This document shows positions 56,206-63,590 of a DNA stretch of 64,000 bases, piece after piece (position 1 is the first letter of the stretch; each line of letters begins with the position of its first letter). The notes under the pieces are model-generated. The model searched no databases, was not told the DNA's origin, and saw only the letters and a list, made by a program, of their open reading frames with translations. The translations under genes were made by a program, and so were the position numbers. Source of the DNA: CAVUAF01 sp963739375. Its GTDB lineage: Bacteria > Acidobacteriota > Terriglobia > Terriglobales > Acidobacteriaceae. The stretch spans positions 96,899 through 160,898 of the forward strand of contig CAVUAF010000024.1 in assembly GCA_963739375.1 (NCBI GenBank), given 5' to 3'.

Positions 56206-57325
56206 AAGTCAGTTCCTTCCGCCACGCTTGGACCTGTGAACGAGTCTCAAGCAGATTTTGGCCCAACAACTCTGACAACTTGCCAACGGAAATCATCTCG
56301 TCGAGGACTGCCTTCCGCGCGAGCGTTTCAAACCGCCGGTTTTCTCTCCAATCTGCAATCAACTTGCTCTTATCCAAAGGCGCAAATTCAGAATGTCCCA
56401 GTTGCTCCGCCTTGGCCCAAAGTTCCTTCTGCTCTGATTCCGAAATCCGCCCCTCATCCAACAGAGAACGGCTCATCATCTTTAGACTGACCTTGAAATG
56501 GTGTTTGGCAGCGACGATGTCCGCCAATGCCATCTTGCGATCACCCGTATTGCGAGCGAGAAAGTCACGCAGCCCTGCCCGAGGAACCAAGAAGAACCGA
56601 GCGAACGTATTGGCCATGACTTCCAGATCTTCTTCAGCTTCCGCGACGGGGCTCAGATTGGTATATCTGTTACGGTGCATCAAGAGATGACCGTACTCAT
56701 GAGCCAGCGTAAAAATCTGTCGCTCGATCGTGTTATTCGAGTTCACCAGGATGCATGGACCATATTGCTTGGAATAAGCAGATAGCCCGAAGAGACCTTC
56801 CTGCCCGATTTCGCAAGCGAGAATGCGCACGCCGTTCTCCTCCAATAGCGTGAAAAGGTTGGCGATCGGCTCGCTCTTGCCGAGTCCCAAACGCTCCCGT
56901 TCGGAGGCCGCAACCTGGTCTGGAAATTGAAGTGGCTTGGAGTGAAGATGCGGCGTGAATGGATATTCCGGCGGTGGCAAGACATTGTCCGCTACGCCCA
57001 CAATCTCCTCAATCTCTCGATACGCTTCACAGAAATTCGTGAATTGCGAACGGACTTGTTCGTTGGGCACTACCTTCTCCGCCGCCCGATATAGCAATGC
57101 GAGCTCTTCCGCTTCTTCGCGAAAAAAATCATTGATTGGTCGCCCGAGCGCGCGTGATGCTTGAATCAATTTCGTGCTGTCAATCGCCACGTGACCGTTC
57201 TCAATCGCGCTCAGAGTGGCTCGGGACACGCCAAGCCTGTCCGCAAAAACTTCTTGGGAAATCCCGGCGATGTCTCGTGCGGCCTTGAGATTGCGGCCGA
57301 TCACTTGTCGCAGGTTTCCTTCCAT
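56192..57325 (-). CDS. XRE regulator fused to ImmA/IrrE zinc metallopeptidase
   Basis: 377 residues from ATG 57325 with AAGGAGG upstream. Residues 5-60 are an HTH (AARDIAGISQEVFADRLGVSR, cited by its ends, then LSAIENGHVAI). The middle to C-terminal part is the ImmA/IrrE peptidase with the zinc motif LAHEYGHLLMHR (HEYGH at 209-213) and a downstream acidic helix EEDLEVMANTFARFFL supplying the third ligand. Such proteins bind their own operator and cleave a repressor or partner upon a signal. It heads the leftward operon and shares a 150-bp divergent control region with the ubiquitin-like operon. Confidence 0.9.
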   Translation of the reverse strand: MEGNLRQVIGRNLKAARDIAGISQEVFADRLGVSRATLSAIENGHVAIDSTKLIQASRALGRPINDFFREEAEELALLYRAAEKVVPNEQVRSQFTNFCEAYREIEEIVGVADNVLPPPEYPFTPHLHSKPLQFPDQVAASERERLGLGKSEPIANLFTLLEENGVRILACEIGQEGLFGLSAYSKQYGPCILVNSNNTIERQIFTLAHEYGHLLMHRNRYTNLSPVAEAEEDLEVMANTFARFFLVPRAGLRDFLARNTGDRKMALADIVAAKHHFKVSLKMMSRSLLDEGRISESEQKELWAKAEQLGHSEFAPLDKSKLIADWRENRRFETLARKAVLDEMISVGKLSELLGQNLLETRSQVQAWRKELTFASA

Positions 57326-57346
57326 TAAGCCTCCTTGTAGGCCTTT

Positions 57347-57421
57347 CTTGACAATAGCTTACACCTGGAAGTCAAGAATGTCTAGAAACCTTGACAATAA
57401 TGGGCATGAATCCGGTATAAT
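57347..57421. promoter_or_regulatory. Divergent control region with three CTTGAC/GTCAAG half-sites and a rightward promoter
   Basis: CTTGAC at 57347-57352, its inverse GTCAAG at 57371-57376 and CTTGAC again at 57390-57395 form overlapping inverted pairs, a plausible operator for the XRE protein. A rightward promoter is seen as TTGACA (57391-57396) and TATAAT (57416-57421) with a 19-base spacer; its -35 box is part of the third half-site, so binding there would block it. An RBS-like AGAGAGG precedes ATG 57476. Confidence 0.65.
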
Positions 57422-57475
57422 CAGCTCGTGATGTAAAGATTTCGGGCACAGCCCGTTAAGCAGAGAGGTCCCTTT

Positions 57476-57805
57476 ATGGACATCCAGCCCAATGAACTGC
57501 AAGAAAAGCCGGTCCTTGTCGCAGTTCCCGACGACCAAGTCACCGTGGATTATCTCCCGGCCGCTCACCCCTTCCATCATTCCTATGACGGCTCCGTCAC
57601 GCTTGCGACGGTCCGCTCAGAGGCCATGGCTTTCTTTGGTGTCGGCGATCACAAGGATCGGGATACCCATCAGTTTTTCCTCGAATTCAACGGCCAGCGG
57701 GTTACCAACACGGCCCAGACGCTGGATCAACTGCTTGGACCCCACCGCAAGGGGGTGCATTTCAACCTCGTCGAACAAATCACGCCCGGTGCGGCAACTG
57801 CATGA
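57476..57805 (+). CDS. Ubiquitin-like beta-grasp protein
   Basis: 109 residues. A polar start of 10 residues leads to a beta-grasp order: hairpin VLVAVPDDQVTVDYL, a helix TLATVRSEAMAFFGV, strand QFFLEFNGQRVT, a short turn and a last strand GVHFNLVEQI. This fits single-domain members of the prokaryotic multi-ubiquitin family. The tail is ITPGAATA: glycine 105 is followed by four residues, so a peptidase cut there would expose a C-terminal glycine, as in ubiquitin maturation. It is translationally coupled (ATGA) to a JAMM peptidase and then to an E1. No repeat of the domain is present. Confidence 0.75.
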   Translation: MDIQPNELQEKPVLVAVPDDQVTVDYLPAAHPFHHSYDGSVTLATVRSEAMAFFGVGDHKDRDTHQFFLEFNGQRVTNTAQTLDQLLGPHRKGVHFNLVEQITPGAATA

Positions 57806-58350
57806 CTCAGCCTTACCCACCTATCGCTAGCTGGATTGTGCCACACGATGCGATGTCGGCCACTCTCTCCGCCGTTGTCGAGGAAGGCCAGGGTGTGCGG
57901 GAATCGGGCGCACTCTGGCTTGGCCCACGAAACAACATTAGTCGAGTCACCGCGGTCATATTTCCGCGCGGCAAAGGTGTGGATGCGACAGCAGGGCGTT
58001 GGAAGGTCTCGCCCGAAGTTTTTGGCGCCGTCACTCGTTGGGCAAAACCACGTGGCCTAAGTCTGCTTGGCATCATTCACACCCACTTGCCCGGCATACC
58101 GGCCCGATTATCACGAGCTGATCGCGAGTACAGCGTACAAGTACCCGGCGTCCTGGCAGTCGTCATTGGAGAAGGCGGCAATGACAGCGATCATCTCAAA
58201 TGGGGCTGGTACGTCTACGAAGGCAACGACTACCGCCGACTACAAGGGCAAGAGTTGGCCCAGAGGTTCGAGATGAATCCGAAGGAAGAGGGCGAACTCT
58301 GCTTCCGCCTTGTGAACGCCGACGGCCTCTCCGAGCTAAGCGAACCATGA
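57802..58350 (+). CDS. JAMM/MPN-type isopeptidase
   Basis: 182 residues. The zinc JAMM motif is complete: Glu34 (GVRESGALWLG), His93 and His95 in IIHTHLPGIPARLSRADREY, with Ser104 and Asp107. The usual proline after the second histidine is displaced by one residue and the HxH-to-Ser distance is one longer than usual. JAMM enzymes of ubiquitin-like operons process the modifier's tail and remove it from targets. It overlaps both neighbours by four bases, so all three proteins are probably made in fixed proportion. Confidence 0.88.
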   Translation: MTQPYPPIASWIVPHDAMSATLSAVVEEGQGVRESGALWLGPRNNISRVTAVIFPRGKGVDATAGRWKVSPEVFGAVTRWAKPRGLSLLGIIHTHLPGIPARLSRADREYSVQVPGVLAVVIGEGGNDSDHLKWGWYVYEGNDYRRLQGQELAQRFEMNPKEEGELCFRLVNADGLSELSEP

Positions 58351-59798
58351 GTCAACACTCCCAATTGAGTCGTCCCGCAAGGCTTGCTGCCGGCCTGACG
58401 AACAAGACAGACGATCAAGCCGTGCAAATGTTCACGGACGCCCGGATTCTTCTGCGACTTGAAGACCAATTCCAACTCTTGGCCGATGCTCGTGAGACGC
58501 TCCTCTTCGCCGGAAACCAGATACTTCGCTTCTGCCCTAATCTCACTGTCCAAATCCCAAACTCATCCCCGGACCTTATGGATGAACTGCAGGAACTGAA
58601 GCGGGAAATCCATGGCGAGAATGTGCTGCTTCTGAATGCACTGGCCCAAGATGCTCCGATACGCGACTTCAATGCCATTCTCAATATCGGAACCAACCTG
58701 GTTCATGACCTGCCATGGATCACGGTGAATTCAACTGGTTGGATTGCACGCGCTGCTACGGCACGAGCTCCGGCAAATGAGCTTTTCTGGACTCCGGGTC
58801 TGGACAATCCTTGCGGCGCTCTAGCCGCTGCCTGTCTAGGAGCAGGTCTCGTATTTCTCACAGTTCTAAATCAACAACCGTTGCTGATGCGCGAATTCTC
58901 ATTGTTCAACCACGACGACGCTGAGCCCGGCTCGCTCGACCAAGGCCCGCCACTACCCGCCCTGAATCTCAATCTTGATGCCTTTCTTGTGGGTTGCGGT
59001 GCGGTGACCAATGGATGGGCATACACCATCAAACGATTGCCCATTGCGGGACAGATCCAAGCAATCGACAAACAGTCACTCAAACTCGAAAACCTGGGTC
59101 CTTACGTCCTAGCGAAGCGTTCACGCCTGAATATCCCAAAAGTGTCTCTCATACAGGACTGTCTCGCCCCGCGAATCAACGTGACACCGAGAGCTGATGA
59201 ATGGGAGCTATTCAAGATTCGTCTTCGTTCCGGCCTCCCGGTGCCATCGGTCATCATCAACGGCCTCGACAATGTTCTAACCAGGCATTCGGTGCAACGG
59301 CTGTGGCCGGCAACGCTTATAGATATGGCGGCGGGAGGACTCACCAGCCAAATTATCGTTAACCGCGCAGACGATCATGGCGGTTGTTTGCTCACTGCAT
59401 TGGAAGTCCCCCAAAACGAGCTTGATTGGGCCGACCGCCTTGCACAGCAAACTGGGCTCCGCGCCGAACGCATCCGAAAGGATCCAACTAGCGAAATCAC
59501 GCAGACGGACATCGACGCTGCCGACCCGTCTCTTCGGTCAGGACTCGAAAAGTCACTTGGTGGCCCAATCTGCGGAAGGATTACAGAACAAAACCTGATG
59601 ATGGAGGGTTACGATCCCGATTTCGCACCCGCAGTACCGTTCGTAACTGCCTTCTCGGGCGTCGTAGGCGCTGCAGAGACGATGAAGCACCTCATGGGTT
59701 CTTCTCAATCTCTTCACTACCAAGGGAACTTCGTTTCTTATCGCACTCGTCGAATCCAAATGACCTGCAAATCAAATTGCGAATGCCAAAGCCGCTAG
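58347..59798 (+). CDS. ThiF/E1-like adenylyltransferase
   Basis: 483 residues from ATG 58347 (ATGA overlap with the JAMM gene). The nucleotide-binding loop is NLDAFLVGCGAVTNGW (about 210-224), followed by the DKQSLKLENLGPYVLAKRSR stretch that corresponds to the ATP-contacting 'D...NL.R' motif of E1 enzymes. An N-terminal domain of about 200 residues (DFNAILNIGTNLVHDLPW, GLDNPCGALAAACLGAGLVF) resembles the extra domain of prokaryotic ThiF-family E1s. The best catalytic-cysteine candidate is Cys409 in LGGPICGRITEQN. The C-terminus ends in a small cysteine cluster, TCKSNCECQSR. It would activate the ubiquitin-like protein's C-terminus. No E2 gene follows. Confidence 0.85.
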   Translation: MSQHSQLSRPARLAAGLTNKTDDQAVQMFTDARILLRLEDQFQLLADARETLLFAGNQILRFCPNLTVQIPNSSPDLMDELQELKREIHGENVLLLNALAQDAPIRDFNAILNIGTNLVHDLPWITVNSTGWIARAATARAPANELFWTPGLDNPCGALAAACLGAGLVFLTVLNQQPLLMREFSLFNHDDAEPGSLDQGPPLPALNLNLDAFLVGCGAVTNGWAYTIKRLPIAGQIQAIDKQSLKLENLGPYVLAKRSRLNIPKVSLIQDCLAPRINVTPRADEWELFKIRLRSGLPVPSVIINGLDNVLTRHSVQRLWPATLIDMAAGGLTSQIIVNRADDHGGCLLTALEVPQNELDWADRLAQQTGLRAERIRKDPTSEITQTDIDAADPSLRSGLEKSLGGPICGRITEQNLMMEGYDPDFAPAVPFVTAFSGVVGAAETMKHLMGSSQSLHYQGNFVSYRTRRIQMTCKSNCECQSR

Positions 59799-60024
59799 TG
59801 ACTTCAAGCGACCATTGTTGCGAGGTCGCCTCCCTTACGTTCCCAGGCTCATGTCCCTTACCAAAAGGCCAAGATCTTCGGAGGGCTTTGAGACGGAGTG
59901 AGACTCACAAGAGGTGGCGCACCCCACCGGCGGCTAATTAACCAGATACGATTAGCCCGTCAAAACCGATTCACTACTCAAGCCCCCGGTGCTACGATTT
60001 CGACCCAACGCGCAGACACACACT

Positions 60025-63000
60025 ATGGAAGAAGTCACCGAGCGACAGTGGGACGACGATGAAAAGGACGTACTCCGCGAAAATACCGCCCAAACAATAC
60101 AGGAGCAGCTTGAGAAACAGGACAACCTAAGGACTCGATACGAGCGCCGATGGATATGGGAGCTTTTCCAAAACGCGCTCGATGCGTCCAGCGGAATAGC
60201 CGATCCCCTCAGAATCGAACTCCTCTTCGATGACGATGCATTCACGTTTTCGCACAATGGCGCGCCCTTCGCACGAAGAGAGATACTCCACCTAATCTTC
60301 CACGGCTCTACGAAACGGGAATCGAGCGCTGCTGTTGGACGCTATGGTACCGGTTTCCTGACGACACATGTCCTCTCCCGAATTGTGCGTGTGAGCGGCC
60401 TTCTGCAAACCGGACAGCATTTCGATTTCACCCTTGACCGGACTGGAACGACGGCAGACGACCTCCGGCGTGCCATGGAAGCCTCCCGCGTTCAGCTGCT
60501 CGCCTCACTATCGGCCGAGAGCGGCTCAAGTGCTACAAGATTTACGTACCCCTTACACACGAATGACACCCACAACCTGGTCCAAAACACACTCTCAGAC
60601 TTAACCACAATTGCAACTGCTGTAATCGCGTTCAATCCTAAGATTCAATCCATCGCGCTTCGCGGCAAGACCGAAGCCTCGCACGAGCTCATCCAGGAGG
60701 AGCAGCTTACTGACGACTGTTTCTTGCTGCGTATCGGGGACTCGCAAGACAAGACTGAACCACGGACTGTTGCCGTGCTGCGGAGCAATGATCTCGCTCT
60801 CCTCTTATTTCTTAACGACCAAGACGGCAACTTTTCAATCGGGCCGCCAGCGAATGTGCCTCGCATATTTGTCGCTTTCCCCTTGTTTGGCACTGAATCC
60901 TTACCATTTCCCTTCGTTATCAATGCGCCAGGTGCCATTCCCACCGACGAAAGAGACGGGCTGTTCTTGGGCTCCAACATTGAACGGGAAGCCAACGCTC
61001 GCAATAAGTCACTTCTCGAAAGCGCTTGGGGCGCGTATCAGAGATTCATCGATGTAGCCGCCGCTCGCCATTGGGGTCGACTGCACGAACTTGCGCGCAT
61101 CGCGCCTTCTGACCGCTTCGAGTGGCTGGATATCGAATGGCTGCATGCCACTCTGCGCTCGAATGCCCTGCACCTGATTTCTAGTCATTCACTGGTCGAA
61201 ACCACCTCCTGCGGGTTGCGTCCACCAAGTGAGTCCATCTTTCCCCTTGGTGTTCCTGAATCGCAATTCCATCAGTTCCATATGCTGGTAGAGCAACTCT
61301 ATGGCGCATTGACGGTCCGGTTCGATGTGGCGGGGCCTTGGAAAGAGAACATCGAGAGGTGGCACGCCCTTACTTTCGACTTCGCTGTTTCTCAAATTAC
61401 ACCCGGCGTATTGGTCCAAAAAGTGGCGGCGATCGGCTCGTTACAAGCGCTGGCGAAGGCTCTCCCTCCCGAGCCCGATGCTGTTGTTTGGCTAAATGCA
61501 TTTCTGCAGCTTCTGGTCGAATGCAGGGAAAACTGGGCGGACAAGAATGTCCTCCCAGACCAAACAGGCAGATTGAGTCCCCGCAAACTCCTGCTCAGCG
61601 ATAAAGGGATAGATGAAGAATTGAAGGATATCGCAGAGCTTTTCGAGGTCGGAATACGCAATCAGTTGCTCGACAGGCGCGTCACAGAAACAATACAGGG
61701 TCTCTTATCTGCATACGATCAAGACAAAGCTCTGGCGCTTCTTCTCAATACGGTGCGAACGCGCAAATCAACCAATTACGACACCGCAAATGCTCGGCTG
61801 TTGCGTTGGCTTATCAGAAATCGAAGAGCCAGCGATATTAAGACCTACCCCTTCCTTATGCGCGCGTCGGACGCAAACGGTCTATCGACCATCGCGGTGA
61901 TCTCCGGCATTATCCTTGCCCCACCCGAAACATGGCCGACGACGGCCCAACCGTTCGCTGACTTATTCCCATCAGACCACATCCTTGCGTCCACTTACGC
62001 TGGCCTTCTGGAACCCAACGACTGGCAATACCTCCAAGAGCAAGCTTTCTGTGTCACCGATCCTCTCGTCCGCGAATCCCAGGTGCTCGATTCAGACAAA
62101 ATCTCGTCGATGGCACAAGATCTTCAGGCACTCGAAATCGGCGAACACACTCTTCCCCCGCTTCTTGTGTCCGATGTTCCGTTTCTGATCAAAGAGCGCG
62201 GCGTCCTGGACACCGCAAGAGCAAGCAAGTCTAAAGGCGCACTAGTTTTAGCCTTCTTCTTCAATCACGTTGTCCCGAAATCTGGCACCGCTCTCGCTTT
62301 CCGCGCTGTCCCATGCGGATGCGGTAAGACCCACCAGCTTCATACCGCGTCCTGGGTTGCTCCTCTGCGAGAAAGAAAATGGATTTACGAAAGCAAGGGT
62401 CACGCAGCGCATGTCTCCCCCGCCAGTTTGGCCCGACTCCTCAAGGAAGATCCGAAGCTCCTCCCACGGCTGGCCGATGATGCGATCCTCACATTCCTAG
62501 CCAGATTGGGAATCAGTCCTAGTGAACTGCACAGGGCCACACTCGACCTACCACCCGATGAAATTGCGAAGCTCGACAAGGCCGTTCTCGAACTTCTCGC
62601 CGCTAGTAACAACGATCCGCAATCCCTCCACGAAATTGCCGAGCTTCTGTCCTCTGCTCCCGAAATGTTGGAGGAATTTCAGGAACGAAAACGCAAGAGA
62701 GAAAGGATTTGCAAGAACCAACAACTCGGGTCACTGGTGGAGCAGCTCTTCAATGAATTGTTCTCCGCTCCGGAAATTGCCGCTCTCGGGCTCCGTCTTA
62801 GACGAACTGGCGTCGGCAGTGATTTTGCTTTCGAAAGCGATTTTATCGAAGAAGGCGAAGAACAGTGGTTCGCAATCACCACAACGAAGAGGCAGCTTCT
62901 AATCGAAGTGAAATCAACATTGGCTTCGTCCGCAAAAATGACACCAACACAGGCCAAGAAGGCGACAGCGAACCCTGAGGCTTTCATCCTCTGCGTTGTT

Positions 63001-63285
63001 CCTCTCGAGGATCGCAATCCGACTCTCAATCTCGTCCGGACAAACAGCAGGTTTGTTTCAAACATCGGCATCTCATTGAAGGAAAAGGTGAGTCAGGTTG
63101 CCCAATTTGAAACTCAGAAGGCACTTGCCACTACGATTGCCGACGGCATTCAGGTCTTTATCGACGACGGGGACCTTAGGTATCAAATTCACGAACCAGT
63201 TTGGGAAGCTGGAGCGGACTTAACGCACTTCGTCCAATATCTCATTACCTTCTTCTCTGCAACAGACGCAGCAAACGCTTCTTAA
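60025..63285 (+). CDS. GHKL (sacsin/HSP90-like) ATPase with C-terminal DUF3883-like nuclease-fold domain
   Basis: 1086 residues from ATG 60025; a GTG at 59989 is possible but adds no conserved sequence. The GHKL ATP site is clear: N-box WELFQNALDAS (Asn50), FSHNGAPF in the G1 position and GRYGTGFLTTHVLS as the G2 lid. A long helical middle (about 250-880) has no recognised domain. The C-terminal 180 residues resemble DUF3883, a restriction-endonuclease-like fold: GSDFAFESDF, then LLIEVKST (about residue 961) and MTPTQAKKATANPEAFILCVV. Proteins of this plan occur in defence islands. It lies 226 bp after the E1 gene on the same strand, with an intervening GGCTAAT/ATTAGCC hairpin (59932-59957). 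Confidence 0.8.
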   Translation: MEEVTERQWDDDEKDVLRENTAQTIQEQLEKQDNLRTRYERRWIWELFQNALDASSGIADPLRIELLFDDDAFTFSHNGAPFARREILHLIFHGSTKRESSAAVGRYGTGFLTTHVLSRIVRVSGLLQTGQHFDFTLDRTGTTADDLRRAMEASRVQLLASLSAESGSSATRFTYPLHTNDTHNLVQNTLSDLTTIATAVIAFNPKIQSIALRGKTEASHELIQEEQLTDDCFLLRIGDSQDKTEPRTVAVLRSNDLALLLFLNDQDGNFSIGPPANVPRIFVAFPLFGTESLPFPFVINAPGAIPTDERDGLFLGSNIEREANARNKSLLESAWGAYQRFIDVAAARHWGRLHELARIAPSDRFEWLDIEWLHATLRSNALHLISSHSLVETTSCGLRPPSESIFPLGVPESQFHQFHMLVEQLYGALTVRFDVAGPWKENIERWHALTFDFAVSQITPGVLVQKVAAIGSLQALAKALPPEPDAVVWLNAFLQLLVECRENWADKNVLPDQTGRLSPRKLLLSDKGIDEELKDIAELFEVGIRNQLLDRRVTETIQGLLSAYDQDKALALLLNTVRTRKSTNYDTANARLLRWLIRNRRASDIKTYPFLMRASDANGLSTIAVISGIILAPPETWPTTAQPFADLFPSDHILASTYAGLLEPNDWQYLQEQAFCVTDPLVRESQVLDSDKISSMAQDLQALEIGEHTLPPLLVSDVPFLIKERGVLDTARASKSKGALVLAFFFNHVVPKSGTALAFRAVPCGCGKTHQLHTASWVAPLRERKWIYESKGHAAHVSPASLARLLKEDPKLLPRLADDAILTFLARLGISPSELHRATLDLPPDEIAKLDKAVLELLAASNNDPQSLHEIAELLSSAPEMLEEFQERKRKRERICKNQQLGSLVEQLFNELFSAPEIAALGLRLRRTGVGSDFAFESDFIEEGEEQWFAITTTKRQLLIEVKSTLASSAKMTPTQAKKATANPEAFILCVVPLEDRNPTLNLVRTNSRFVSNIGISLKEKVSQVAQFETQKALATTIADGIQVFIDDGDLRYQIHEPVWEAGADLTHFVQYLITFFSATDAANAS

Positions 63286-63590
63286 AGTTCCCGCCCACTG
63301 CCGAGCAGATGCTCGGGTCTCACCCCGATAGGTAGGCTCCGCGTCTTCCTTCCACTCCGGACTCCTGCGGGTGGACGCCGCTCGGCCGCGGCTCGCCCGG
63401 TCGCTTCGGAACGCGCCGGTGTCGCGCCAAACATAAAGCAAGAACGTTTGTCACTTACCGCGCTCTCACTCGCGCCCTGCCACCCTCCTCCGGCCTCCGT
63501 TCTGTCCCTTTCACCGCTCCGGCTTGTGTTTTCCCGCTGCCGCTCAAGTGAAGAAAAACACAAGCCGGAGACGGCGGAAGGGAAAAAACA
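63286..63590. other. Leader region before the ArdC-like gene
   Basis: 305 bp without a convincing gene. GC rises again (about 63300-63430). The last 75 bases hold a 16-bp perfect inverted repeat and an RBS-like GGAAGGG before ATG 63591. Confidence 0.55.
63517..63570. promoter_or_regulatory. Strong hairpin just upstream of the ArdC-like gene
   Basis: CTCCGGCTTGTGTTTT (63517-63532) and its exact reverse complement (63555-63570) enclose a 22-base loop, 20 bases before the start codon. Such a structure could act as a single-strand promoter when a conjugative element enters as ssDNA, or as an mRNA control element. Placement favours the former for an anti-restriction gene (inference). Confidence 0.55.

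Noticed and set aside
57476..60024. An E2 conjugating enzyme in the ubiquitin-like operon
   Set aside because: All three coupled genes are accounted for and the 226-bp gap after the E1 holds no coding sequence; no E2-like motif was seen.
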